From Ascidiimonas meishanensis (GTDB lineage: Bacteria; Bacteroidota; Bacteroidia; Flavobacteriales; Flavobacteriaceae), in NCBI RefSeq assembly GCF_037782385.1, contig NZ_JBBEXD010000003.1, positions 310,001-374,000 of the forward strand: a stretch of 64,000 nt of DNA, given 5' to 3'. Positions 33,956 to 42,626 of this stretch are shown in pieces. Position 1 is the first letter of the stretch; each line of letters begins with the position of its first letter. A model generated the notes under the pieces. It saw only the letters and a program-made list of their open reading frames with translations. It was not told where the DNA came from and did no database searches. The translations under genes were made by a program, and so were the position numbers.

Positions 33956-34593
33956 TGATTCATTTAATAATTCTATTTTTTGCCACCTATTCTGCTGCTT
34001 TTATGGCTGCAGTTCCGCCTGGTTTACTCAATTTAAATGCGGCAAAAATCAGTGTTGAAAAAGGAAAGCTAAACGGACTTTTGTTTTCTGCGGGTGTAGC
34101 AATAGTTACGGTTATACAGGCGTATGCTGGGACACTTATTTCCCGATATCTATATAACAACCCTTTTGTAATTGATATATTACTTAAAATTGGTTTAATA
34201 GTTTTCGCATTTTTTGCCATTTATTTTTTTGTTGTAGCAAGAAAGAACAAGAAAAAAAGAATTAAAACAGTATCCGTAAGTAAAAAGAACAGCTTTTTTA
34301 AGGGGATGCTTTTGGCTTCTTTAAATATGCTAACTATTCCTTATTATTCAGGGCTTAATGCGGCGTGGAATATCTCTGGATGGATTCAATTTGAAATAGC
34401 AGATATTCTTGTATTTATTTTTGCTGCCGGTTTAGGTACATTTTCTATGCTTTATATGTACGTCATTTATTTTAATAAGATGGAATCTACCAGTACTCGG
34501 TTTTCAAAATATTCAGATTACATTTTAAGTGTATTAATGGTAGTTTTGGTAGTAATAACTTTTATTAGAATAGTGTATGCCAACAAATCCTAA
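33955..34593 (+). CDS. LysE-family-like membrane transporter
   Basis: 212 aa with six hydrophobic segments. The N-terminal FMAAVPPGLLNLNAAKISVEKGKLNGLLFSAGVAIV resembles the conserved PG-x-N motif of LysE/RhtB exporters, which move amino acids out of the cell. Substrate unknown. It shares one base with the end of trmB (TAATG) and overlaps the following alkyltransferase-like gene by 17 bp, so all three are one transcription unit. Confidence 0.82.
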   Translation: MIHLIILFFATYSAAFMAAVPPGLLNLNAAKISVEKGKLNGLLFSAGVAIVTVIQAYAGTLISRYLYNNPFVIDILLKIGLIVFAFFAIYFFVVARKNKKKRIKTVSVSKKNSFFKGMLLASLNMLTIPYYSGLNAAWNISGWIQFEIADILVFIFAAGLGTFSMLYMYVIYFNKMESTSTRFSKYSDYILSVLMVVLVVITFIRIVYANKS

Positions 34594-34921
34594 AAATGAA
34601 AACTTTTTTGAGCGGGTTTATCAAGTAGCCAAAAAAATCCCATATGGTAAAGTTACTTCGTATGGTGCAATTGCAAAATATTTGGGTACTGCAAAAAGTG
34701 CTAGAATGGTTGGTTGGGCTATGAATGCCTCTGGGCTTAAAGAAGATGTGCCAGCTCATAGGGTGGTGAACCGTAATGGTGTTCTTACTGGAAAGCATCA
34801 TTTTCAAGGCACTAATTTAATGCAACAACTGTTGGAAAGTGAAGGTATTCAAGTAGTGAATAACCAAATTATTGATTTTGAAAAGTATTTCTGGAATCCA
34901 GCCGATGAGTTAGCAGACTAG
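34577..34921 (+). CDS. alkyltransferase-like protein (MGMT family, no acceptor Cys)
   Basis: 114-aa stand-alone MGMT-like domain. The DNA-binding helix region IPYGKVTSYGAIAKYLGTAKSARMVGWAM is intact, but the reactive-cysteine motif PCHRV reads PAHRV. The residue that accepts the alkyl group is therefore alanine. This matches the alkyltransferase-like (ATL) proteins, which bind O6-alkylguanine without repairing it and flag it for nucleotide excision repair. Overlaps the upstream LysE-like gene by 17 bp. Confidence 0.88.
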   Translation: MPTNPKNENFFERVYQVAKKIPYGKVTSYGAIAKYLGTAKSARMVGWAMNASGLKEDVPAHRVVNRNGVLTGKHHFQGTNLMQQLLESEGIQVVNNQIIDFEKYFWNPADELAD

Positions 34922-34976
34922 ACTTTTACTACTATTAGAACTTCCTATAACCAAATAGGCATAATCCATTTTTATA

Positions 34977-35008
34977 TTGCGCGATATCCAATTGAAGCAT
35001 TATCTTTG
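34977..35008 (+). promoter_or_regulatory. promoter of the mrp/nfu/FNR operon
   Basis: TTG (34977-34979) and TATCTTTG (35001-35008) are 21 bases apart, slightly wide for the -33/-7 pattern. The start codon at 35049 is 40 bases downstream. Confidence 0.6.
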
Positions 35009-35048
35009 CAATTTAGAATCATTTTAAGTAATTGCTCAAAGGAAAAAT

Positions 35049-36179
35049 ATGAAATTAGATCGCAAACAGATACTGAGTGCACTTGAAACCATTTCAGTAC
35101 CTGGTGAAGGTAAGAACATGGTGGAGAGTGGAGCTGTTGCCAATGTGATAACTTTTGGAGATGAGGTAGTTGTAGATATAACCATAAATAATCCAAGTTT
35201 ACAGGCACGTAAGAAAACAGAAGTTGAGATATTAAAAACAATCCATGAAAAGGTTTATGCGAAAGCTAAAATAAAAGTAAATGTAAAGGTGGAAACACCT
35301 GAAAAACCTGAAATTAAAGGAAAAGCTATCCCCGGTATTAAAAATATTATTGCAGTGGCTTCTGGTAAAGGAGGGGTTGGTAAATCAACCATTACTGCAA
35401 ACCTTGCTGTGACATTGGCAAAAATGGGATTTAGTGTAGGTTTGCTGGATGCAGATATTTATGGACCATCTGCACCTATTATGTTTGATGTTGAAGGTGA
35501 GAAGCCATTAGCGGTAAATGTAGGTGGAAAGTCTAAAATGAAACCAATTGAAAGTTATGGTGTCAAGATATTGTCAATAGGATTTTTCACGCAGCCTAAT
35601 CAGGCGGTTATTTGGAGAGGCCCAATGGCAGCAAAGGCTCTAAATCAGATGATTTTTGATGCGGCCTGGGGTGAAATAGATTTCTTACTTTTAGATTTAC
35701 CTCCAGGAACTGGTGATATACATTTAAGTATCATGCAGTCCCTCCCAATTACAGGTGCAGTGGTAGTTAGTACGCCTCAGCACGTAGCGCTAGCTGATGC
35801 CAGAAAAGGAGTGGCCATGTTTCAGCAGGAAAACATCAACGTTCCCGTGTTGGGAATAGTAGAAAATATGGCATATTTCACACCTGAAGAACTTCCTAAT
35901 AATAAATATTATATTTTTGGTAAAGAAGGTGCTAAAAACTTATCGGAAGACTTAGATGTGCCACTTCTAGGGCAAATTCCATTGGTACAAAGTATTCGGG
36001 AAGCAGGAGATTCAGGTCGCCCAGCTGCAATGCAAACGGGAACTCCATTAGAAGCAGCTTTTGAAGAACTCACCAGAAATACGGTTCAGGAAGTAGTAAA
36101 TAGAAATAAAAGTCTTCCTCCTACGGAGGCTATAAAAATAACAACGATGGCAGGTTGCGCCGCCGTTAAAAAGAAGTAA
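35049..36179 (+). CDS. Mrp/ApbC-family Fe-S carrier ATPase
   Basis: 376 aa. An N-terminal MIP18/DUF59-type domain (~1-85) precedes the P-loop NTPase. The deviant Walker A SGKGGVGKST is at residues 105-114, and DADIYGPSAP and LLLDLPPGTGD follow. This family carries [4Fe-4S] clusters to target apoproteins. The C terminus holds AGCAAVKKK. It heads an operon with nfu (2-bp gap) and an FAD oxidoreductase, consistent with Fe-S cluster assembly. Confidence 0.93.
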   Translation: MKLDRKQILSALETISVPGEGKNMVESGAVANVITFGDEVVVDITINNPSLQARKKTEVEILKTIHEKVYAKAKIKVNVKVETPEKPEIKGKAIPGIKNIIAVASGKGGVGKSTITANLAVTLAKMGFSVGLLDADIYGPSAPIMFDVEGEKPLAVNVGGKSKMKPIESYGVKILSIGFFTQPNQAVIWRGPMAAKALNQMIFDAAWGEIDFLLLDLPPGTGDIHLSIMQSLPITGAVVVSTPQHVALADARKGVAMFQQENINVPVLGIVENMAYFTPEELPNNKYYIFGKEGAKNLSEDLDVPLLGQIPLVQSIREAGDSGRPAAMQTGTPLEAAFEELTRNTVQEVVNRNKSLPPTEAIKITTMAGCAAVKKK

Positions 36180-36181
36180 TT

Positions 36182-36421
36182 ATGACATCTGAGGAAGTAA
36201 AAATAAATGTAGAAAAGGCATTAGCAGAGATTAGACCATTTTTGGAAAGCGATGGAGGAAATATTTCTTTGGTTTCTATAGATGATGATAAGTTTGTAAA
36301 AGTTCGCTTAGAAGGTGCTTGTGTGGAATGTTCGGTAAATCAAATGACGCTAAAAAGCGGCGTAGAGATGACCATTAAAAAGTACGTTCCACAGATTGAA
36401 CAAGTGGTTAATGTAGATTAA
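36182..36421 (+). CDS. NifU C-terminal domain Fe-S scaffold protein
   Basis: 79 aa, a single NifU-C domain. The cluster-binding CVEC pair is Cys47 and Cys50 in LEGACVECSVNQMTLKSGVE; the opening ALAEIRPFLESDGGNISLV is the usual start of this domain. It binds and passes Fe-S clusters. Sandwiched tightly between the Mrp ATPase (2 bp) and the FAD oxidoreductase (6 bp), so co-translation and cooperation with Mrp are likely. Confidence 0.94.
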   Translation: MTSEEVKINVEKALAEIRPFLESDGGNISLVSIDDDKFVKVRLEGACVECSVNQMTLKSGVEMTIKKYVPQIEQVVNVD

Positions 36422-36427
36422 TAACTA

Positions 36428-37480
36428 ATGATTACAACAGATATAGTAATAATAGGAGCGGGTCCTACCGGGCTCTTCGCAGTTTTTGAAGCGGGTCTGT
36501 TAAAACTTAAATGTCATTTAATTGATGCTTTACCACAACCTGGCGGGCAATGTGCAGAGATTTATCCCAAAAAACCTATTTATGATATCCCAGGATTTCC
36601 AGAAGTAATGGCTGGAGCTCTTGTAGATAATTTAATGCAACAAATAAAACCTTTTTCACCAGGTTTTACATTGGGCGAGAGAGCAGAAACCATTGAGAAA
36701 TTAGATGATGATTCTTTTATAGTGACTACCAATAAAGGCACACAACACAAGGCACCTGTAGTAGCAATCGCAGGAGGCCTTGGCAGTTTTGAGCCTAGAA
36801 AACCACCTTTAAAGAATTTAGAGAAATATGAAGATAAGGGTGTCGCATATATAATTAAAGATCCAGAAGTATATCGGGATAAAAAAGTGGTTATTGCCGG
36901 TGGGGGAGATTCTGCATTAGACTGGAGCATCTTTCTAGCAAATATAGCCTCTAAAGTAACTTTGGTGCATCGCAGAAACGAATTTCGAGGCGCGCTAGAT
37001 TCAGTAGAAAAAGTTCGGGAACTTAAAAAACAAGGTAAAATTGAATTAATTACACCTGCCGAAATTGTGGAGTTACACGGTGACGAACATCTGGATTCAC
37101 TCACTATTGAAAAGGAAGGAGTAAAACATACTGTATCTACAGATTGCTTTATCCCTTTGTTTGGGTTATCACCAAAATTAGGGCCTATATCAAATTGGGG
37201 TTTAGAGATCGAAAAAAACGCAATTAAAGTAGATAATTCATTAGATTATCAAACTAATATTCCAGGAATTTATGCTATTGGAGACATAAATACGTATCCC
37301 GGAAAGTTGAAGCTTATTTTATGCGGGTTTCATGAAGCCACTCTCATGTGTCAAAGTGCATATCAGCGTATTTTTCCAGATAAAAAGTATGTAATGAAGT
37401 ATACCACAGTAAGTGGAATAAGCGGTTTTGATGGTTCTAGAAAAGAAGCGGAAAAAGCGGTAGTGAAGGCTATTGATTAA
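36428..37480 (+). CDS. ferredoxin-NADP reductase (TrxR-like type)
   Basis: 350-aa FAD/NAD(P)-dependent oxidoreductase. FAD-binding IIGAGPTGLFAVFEAGL at the N terminus, the second-dinucleotide motif VVIAGGGDSALDWSIFLA in the middle, and GIYAIGDINTYPGKLKLILCGFHEA near the end. There is no redox CxxC between the domains, which excludes thioredoxin reductase and fits TrxR-like ferredoxin-NADP reductase. It probably moves electrons between NADPH and the ferredoxin encoded just downstream. Confidence 0.88.
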   Translation: MITTDIVIIGAGPTGLFAVFEAGLLKLKCHLIDALPQPGGQCAEIYPKKPIYDIPGFPEVMAGALVDNLMQQIKPFSPGFTLGERAETIEKLDDDSFIVTTNKGTQHKAPVVAIAGGLGSFEPRKPPLKNLEKYEDKGVAYIIKDPEVYRDKKVVIAGGGDSALDWSIFLANIASKVTLVHRRNEFRGALDSVEKVRELKKQGKIELITPAEIVELHGDEHLDSLTIEKEGVKHTVSTDCFIPLFGLSPKLGPISNWGLEIEKNAIKVDNSLDYQTNIPGIYAIGDINTYPGKLKLILCGFHEATLMCQSAYQRIFPDKKYVMKYTTVSGISGFDGSRKEAEKAVVKAID

Positions 37481-37497
37481 ATACTTCATAATTAAAA

Positions 37498-37536
37498 AAA
37501 CAAAATAATCTACTAAATGAGTAGATTATTTTGTTT
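37498..37536 (+). terminator. long perfect-stem terminator
   Basis: AAACAAAATAATCTACT (37498-37514) pairs perfectly over 17 bp with 37520-37536 around a 5-base loop. It ends the mrp/nfu/FNR operon; the ferredoxin gene starts 42 bp further on. Confidence 0.85.
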
Positions 37537-37577
37537 TACAATAGGTTTTTTTACTATTTTTATCCCAAATAATAGTA

Positions 37578-37901
37578 ATGTCAGATATCAAAATTAATAT
37601 AACCGACCGCGAAGGTACTATACATGAGGTAGATGCACCAACAGATATGGCAATGAATCTCATGGAGCTATGCAAGGCTTACGAACTCCCTGTTGAAGGT
37701 ACTTGCGGAGGCATGGCAATGTGTGCTTCTTGCCAGTGCTATGTTCTGTCTGAGGATAAGGAGTTACCCGAAATGGGAGATGAAGAAGAAGCTATGCTAG
37801 CAGAAGCATTTTATGTAAAACCTAACAGCCGTTTGGGTTGTCAAATTCCTATAACAGAAGAATTAGATGGTTTGGCTATAGAAATTGCCCCAGAGTCTTA
37901 A
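37578..37901 (+). CDS. 2Fe-2S ferredoxin, adrenodoxin type
   Basis: 107 aa. Cluster ligands in the pattern C-x5-C-x2-C ... C are Cys43, Cys49, Cys52 and Cys88 (GTCGGMAMCASCQC and SRLGCQI). This is the vertebrate-like/adrenodoxin class that donates single electrons to oxygenases or Fe-S assembly. It lies just after the ferredoxin-NADP reductase gene but behind a strong terminator, so it probably has its own promoter; TATTTTTA at 37555-37562 is a candidate. Confidence 0.93.
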   Translation: MSDIKINITDREGTIHEVDAPTDMAMNLMELCKAYELPVEGTCGGMAMCASCQCYVLSEDKELPEMGDEEEAMLAEAFYVKPNSRLGCQIPITEELDGLAIEIAPES

Positions 37902-37929
37902 ATTCTGGCCAATGACTATTTAGATTTGG

Positions 37930-38829
37930 TTATTCTGAAATATAGTTGGAGAGCGAAACTGGGCCTTCCAATACGGTTCTTACAATTTGAAGAAAGCCCT
38001 TATCAGTCGTATCAATATTCCACTTAATTAAACGAATTGCTCCATTTTCAATTTCAATTCCTGTAATAGATCTTGGATGAACACAGCTACCATCATTAAA
38101 AAAAGCAAGATCACCAGGTTCGGGAAAACGGGGTCTATGTGTATGTCCAGTAATGGTTAAAAGATTTCCATTTTCATAAATCCATTTTTTTATACGCCTT
38201 TCCACCTTAATTAATTCTTTATGATTTTTAGCAGGACTGGTAGGATCTGCAATACCAACTACCTGTAAAGGTTTCCATAAGATGCGCACTAGAAACCTAC
38301 CCCATCTCCAAAAAGTATAGTTCCACCAATCTGCTTGATGCCCATGAATTAAGAAAAGTTGTTGTTTTGTGTCTTCATGCGTTAAAACTATAGACTCATT
38401 TACTTGGATACCATCAAATAACGGCTCTTCTTTTCCAGTCTTAGGGTTTAAGTAGGTATATAAATTTTTTGCAACATACTGCGGATTTTTGTACACCATA
38501 TCATGATTACCATAAATGAGATGCAATCTGTTTTGATCATGAAATTGTTTCATGATTAGAAAGACATTTTTATGGGCTCTAAAAATAGAGTCAAAAGAGT
38601 GGTTTTCCCACAATTCATCACCATCTCCCAGCTCAAAATAGCTAAATCCTTCATCAAAATAGTATTTTAAGGCGTGAAAATAAATATTACGATTGTTGGC
38701 AAAATCATCAGCAAAACTATTATCTCCCCGGTGGCAATCACTAAATAAAACAAGCTTAGAACTATTATTAAACGCAACTCTTTTCGCCTTTTTGAATGCA
38801 TTGGAAAGCAATCGCTTAGAAGACATCAT
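37930..38829 (-). CDS. cytoplasmic metallophosphoesterase
   Basis: 299 aa with no signal peptide or membrane helix. The metal-binding motifs appear in order: FSDCHRGD, LGDGDELWE, YGNHDMVY, LIHGHQADWW and TGHTHRPRF. It resembles serine/threonine-type or UDP-diacylglucosamine hydrolase-like phosphoesterases, but the substrate is unclear. Monocistronic, converging on the ferredoxin gene. Start could be MMSSKR at 38829 or the next Met at 38826. Confidence 0.87.
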   Translation of the reverse strand: MMSSKRLLSNAFKKAKRVAFNNSSKLVLFSDCHRGDNSFADDFANNRNIYFHALKYYFDEGFSYFELGDGDELWENHSFDSIFRAHKNVFLIMKQFHDQNRLHLIYGNHDMVYKNPQYVAKNLYTYLNPKTGKEEPLFDGIQVNESIVLTHEDTKQQLFLIHGHQADWWNYTFWRWGRFLVRILWKPLQVVGIADPTSPAKNHKELIKVERRIKKWIYENGNLLTITGHTHRPRFPEPGDLAFFNDGSCVHPRSITGIEIENGAIRLIKWNIDTTDKGFLQIVRTVLEGPVSLSNYISE

Positions 38830-38951
38830 ACTTTTTTCGCTAAATATCGATAAAATTAGTGAGTAATGAAATACAACTTTTCACGACTCATTTAATGTCT
38901 CCAAATTTTTTTAACAGAGTAAACTTAACAAGTAAGAATTTAAACGTTTCG

Positions 38952-38959
38952 TATATTTG
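38952..38959 (+). promoter_or_regulatory. putative -7 box (TATATTTG) of the 788-aa GAF-type gene
   Basis: TATATTTG matches TAnnTTTG and ends 19 bases before the start at 38979. The region 18-20 bases upstream is A-rich without a TTG. Confidence 0.45.
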
Positions 38960-38978
38960 ATATAGGAAGGCTATTATT

Positions 38979-41345
38979 ATGAAAGATTCACCATTACAAA
39001 TACAAATTAGTTTTAATAAATTATTAGAAGTATATGATAATCAGCAGCATAGTGATGTTGATTTTCTTGCAGACAAAGCTAGAAATATTCTAAAAGTTGC
39101 CGCAACGGTACCCCAACTAAGGGAAGGTTTTGAGGACTTTTCTTTGGTAAAGAAATATGAAAAGGAAATAGAAATTGTTCTTCAGGATGCTTTTTCTAAT
39201 GTTCTTACAAAAAATGAAATTAAAGCAGCAACTGCTCCATTTGAAAATTTGTTTTTCAATACTTCCAAAAGGTTTGACACCATCATTAAAAATGCAGGGG
39301 ATAATTATGAATTGCAGATTCGTAATATGCCTGAAGGGCATCTCTATATTCTTGGGTGTAGTGTGATTTTAAAAATTCATTACGGAGTAGATATGGATTT
39401 TAGAAGGCCTTTGTTTTTTGATATTCCAGATCAGAAAGGATTGTTTCGCCATTATAGAATTATGTATAATGCAGATTATATTGATATAGCTCCAACTGAT
39501 AAAGCGGTAGAAGTCACCGATGAAGATATCAAACTTCTTATGGATAGTTTTGATAATTTGGAACTCTGGAAAGAGAAGTTTCCTCCTGAGAGTTGGATCT
39601 GTAAAGGGTTTATAATCTCTAATATGTTTGATGTTACTGTAGATAATTCTATTTCAGAACTCAAGTCTAATTTGTTGGCTTTAAATACAGACAAGGATAG
39701 TAAGACCAATTTTTCAGATTCTTTTGAAGCCATCTTTCAATCTATTTATGACAGTAAAAATGTTAAAGTAGGTTTCTCTGCATACGATGAATTTTCACAT
39801 AAATTTGAACATGTTCCAAAAAAAGAAATAAACAGTTATTTGCTATACCAGAATGAGGAAATTTATTGTAAGGAAGCCTTGTGTCCTTCTTCTTTTAAAA
39901 CGCTGTTTGATAACAAAACCTATTTTTCGGTTGCTGATATTGAGAAGTATTACAAATTATCGGGTGGTGTAGCGCCCTATAAGAATTTATACGAACAAGG
40001 GTATAGAAGTGCCATTCTTGCTCCAATTTTAAATAAAGATAAACTTCTTGGGATACTTGAATTGGTCTCTACAAAACCCTTCGAGTTACACAGTGTGAAT
40101 GCAAATAAGCTAGAAGACGTAATGCCCTATCTGGTTACCTCTATTTTACGTTCAATTTCTGAAGAAATGAATCAAATAGCAGCCATCATTCAACACGAAT
40201 GTACCTCTATACATGAAAGTGTTTATTGGAAATTTGAAAAGGAGGCAAAAAACTTTTTGAGAGCACAACAACGAGGTGATCAACCTGTGTTTGATGAGAT
40301 TGTTTTTAAAGACGTATTTCCGTTATACGGGCAAATAGATATTCGTAATTCTTCGGTAGCCAGAAATGAATCTATCCAGAAGGATTTATTAATACAATTA
40401 AATCTGGTAAGTGATATTTTTGTAATGGCAGGCAAACAAGAATCATTACCTATTTACGACGAAATTAATTTTAGGATTAAAAATTATTTAACAGACCTAA
40501 GAGAATCTATAGAAACCAGTAGTGAACAAAAAATTATTGATTTTTTGGTAGAAGAGATTCACCCTGTTTTAGACCATCTAAACGAACAAGGTACTGAATT
40601 GACAGCACTTATTTCATCTTATTATAGTCATTTAAATAATGATAAAGCTGTATACAAGTATCGGAAGGATTATGATGATACCGTAAATAATATCAACAAA
40701 AAATTAGCTAGTATAATTGATAAAAAACAGCAGGAAGCACAGGCCATGTTCCCGCATTACTTTGAAAGGTACAAAACGGATGGTATTGAACACAATATGT
40801 ATATAGGAGCATCTATAGCACAAAATAAAAAATACAGTCCCATTTATTTGCAGAATCTTAGGCTCTGGCAGCTAAGAACAATGTGTGAAATGGAGAACAC
40901 TTTCTATAATATGCAATCAGAATTACCGGTTAAATTAGGAGTCGCTTCTCTCATTTTTGTGCATAGTGATACACTTTCTGTGCGTTTTAGAATGGATGAA
41001 CGTCAATTTGATGTAGATGGAACTTACAATGCCAGATATGAGGTGGTGAAAAAACGAATAGATAAGGCTTTCATTGCAGGTTCTAGAGAACGTATTACCA
41101 AAGAAGGAATGATTGCGATTGTATATTCATCTAAAAAACATGAAAAAGAATATCTTAGATACGTAGAATTGCTTCATGCCCAAAATATAGTTAGCAAAGA
41201 AGTAGAGATTCACGAGGTAGAACCGCTACAAGGAGTGAGCGGACTCAAAGTGATGTTGGTAAAAGTTCTTTATACACACAAGAACGAAGGAGAACAAAAA
41301 TATTATACTTATAAAGATTTGCTAGAAGTAATTAATACTTATTAG
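38979..41345 (+). CDS. large cytoplasmic protein with a probable GAF domain
   Basis: 788 aa without signal peptide or membrane helices. Residues ~245-410 look like a GAF sensor domain (IFQSIYDSKNVKVGFSAYDE, then YRSAILAPILNKDKLLGILELVSTKPFEL, the usual GAF beta-sheet end). The N-terminal ~240 residues and the C-terminal ~380 residues are mostly helical and match no family I recognise; there is no kinase, cyclase or EAL signature. A role in ligand sensing or regulation is inference. It converges on the HD-PycTM gene with an 18-bp gap. Confidence 0.7.
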   Translation: MKDSPLQIQISFNKLLEVYDNQQHSDVDFLADKARNILKVAATVPQLREGFEDFSLVKKYEKEIEIVLQDAFSNVLTKNEIKAATAPFENLFFNTSKRFDTIIKNAGDNYELQIRNMPEGHLYILGCSVILKIHYGVDMDFRRPLFFDIPDQKGLFRHYRIMYNADYIDIAPTDKAVEVTDEDIKLLMDSFDNLELWKEKFPPESWICKGFIISNMFDVTVDNSISELKSNLLALNTDKDSKTNFSDSFEAIFQSIYDSKNVKVGFSAYDEFSHKFEHVPKKEINSYLLYQNEEIYCKEALCPSSFKTLFDNKTYFSVADIEKYYKLSGGVAPYKNLYEQGYRSAILAPILNKDKLLGILELVSTKPFELHSVNANKLEDVMPYLVTSILRSISEEMNQIAAIIQHECTSIHESVYWKFEKEAKNFLRAQQRGDQPVFDEIVFKDVFPLYGQIDIRNSSVARNESIQKDLLIQLNLVSDIFVMAGKQESLPIYDEINFRIKNYLTDLRESIETSSEQKIIDFLVEEIHPVLDHLNEQGTELTALISSYYSHLNNDKAVYKYRKDYDDTVNNINKKLASIIDKKQQEAQAMFPHYFERYKTDGIEHNMYIGASIAQNKKYSPIYLQNLRLWQLRTMCEMENTFYNMQSELPVKLGVASLIFVHSDTLSVRFRMDERQFDVDGTYNARYEVVKKRIDKAFIAGSRERITKEGMIAIVYSSKKHEKEYLRYVELLHAQNIVSKEVEIHEVEPLQGVSGLKVMLVKVLYTHKNEGEQKYYTYKDLLEVINTY

Positions 41346-41362
41346 CTATATTGCCTAAACTA

Positions 41363-42568
41363 TTAGTTTACTATGGCTTCCACTATTCTTCCAGTGCCAT
41401 AAAATTGATATGCAATTCCAAAGGCAATTACAGATGTAATAATGCCTATCATAAATATGGTGTAGGTAAGTCTTAAAATTCTGTATTTCCTGTCAAGAAC
41501 TTTGCCAAGGAAATACAAATCTTTTGTGAGTGAATTGTATAGATAGTCTTTGTCTTTAATAACTTCACTTATAGCCCATTCAAAATCACTTAGTTCCATT
41601 CGGTGAAAATTTCCAAAAAATAATAGATTTACGTTTTTGTTTTCAACATCTTCTTTCGTGAATTCTCCTCTGGTTACATTGGGTCTGGTAGCTAGAACAG
41701 AAAGAACCATAGAAGCAACGCTAAAGAGAATAAAAATTAAAGTAGGAACTACTAAGTAGGTATTAGAGGGGTTATCTAGTTTAGGTATTAAATTAGATAA
41801 AGCTAAAGAGATAATAATAGCATTTACAGAAAGTAAAATATTGGCTTTGGTATCTGCAATATCACTAAGCTTTAAATGGTTTCTAAGTGTTACCCGGTAT
41901 AAGGTTTGGATACCTCTTTCTGGGCTATTACTCTTCAAAGAAGCCTTAATGGACTCTTTTTTTTCAACCTGCTTAAACTTTTTCTTAGCTTTTATAAGCT
42001 TTTTAAGATTTTTGTCTTTATCCTTTTGCCAATTTTTCTTTGCGTAATCAGTATAAAATTGATGTCCGGTAGTATACATCTTTATATTCTCATTACGCCA
42101 TTCAGAAATTGTATAGTCATATACACCTAGCAACCTCAACTCTTCCCTGAGAATTTCGGCCGTCTCAGGATAGCTATCTTTGGCAAAATGAGAACTGTCT
42201 GCATCTCTCATTACCTCCTCCAGAAAGTCCTGAGGTACATATCCCATTTTTGTTGCTCTAATACATTTGGTTACTTTTTGGATTTTCTTTTCTCCATAGC
42301 CCTCTTTTTCAAGGAACTCTGAAGCGATAGTACATCCTATTTCCTCATGATTTTCAAACTGTTGTGTAAAACCAGTATCATGAAACCAAGCTGCAATTAG
42401 AATGATTTCTGAATCGTCTTTATCAATATCACTACTTTTAAGTATTTCTTTAGTATTTTTAACTACACGTTCGGTATGGCGGAGATTATGATACCGATAT
42501 TTGCTACTTAGTTTTTTTATCAATAAATCGGTAACAAAAGCTTCTGTTTTCTTAAGGATGTCAGACAT
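41363..42568 (-). CDS. HD phosphohydrolase fused to Pycsar-type membrane effector domain
   Basis: About 401 aa. N-terminal HD domain: NLRHTERVVKNTKEIL, then AAWFHDTGF (His63-Asp64) and VMRDADSSHFA, the H...HD...D metal ligands. A long basic linker (~175-215) follows. The C-terminal part matches the PycTM / Pycsar effector fold (DUF5706): SDIADTKANILLSVNAIIISLALSN, a second helix pair and a last membrane helix near the end. PycTM domains damage the membrane when they sense cyclic CMP/UMP in Pycsar defence. Here the domain is fused to a phosphodiesterase-like HD domain and no PycC cyclase is adjacent. The start at 42568 (MSDILKK) is preferred over the ATG at 42592. Confidence 0.82.
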   Translation of the reverse strand: MSDILKKTEAFVTDLLIKKLSSKYRYHNLRHTERVVKNTKEILKSSDIDKDDSEIILIAAWFHDTGFTQQFENHEEIGCTIASEFLEKEGYGEKKIQKVTKCIRATKMGYVPQDFLEEVMRDADSSHFAKDSYPETAEILREELRLLGVYDYTISEWRNENIKMYTTGHQFYTDYAKKNWQKDKDKNLKKLIKAKKKFKQVEKKESIKASLKSNSPERGIQTLYRVTLRNHLKLSDIADTKANILLSVNAIIISLALSNLIPKLDNPSNTYLVVPTLIFILFSVASMVLSVLATRPNVTRGEFTKEDVENKNVNLLFFGNFHRMELSDFEWAISEVIKDKDYLYNSLTKDLYFLGKVLDRKYRILRLTYTIFMIGIITSVIAFGIAYQFYGTGRIVEAIVN

Positions 42569-42626
42569 ACATGCATTTTTAAGTCCATGCAAAGTACAAA
42601 AAATTAAAATCTAGTGTATTTCATCT

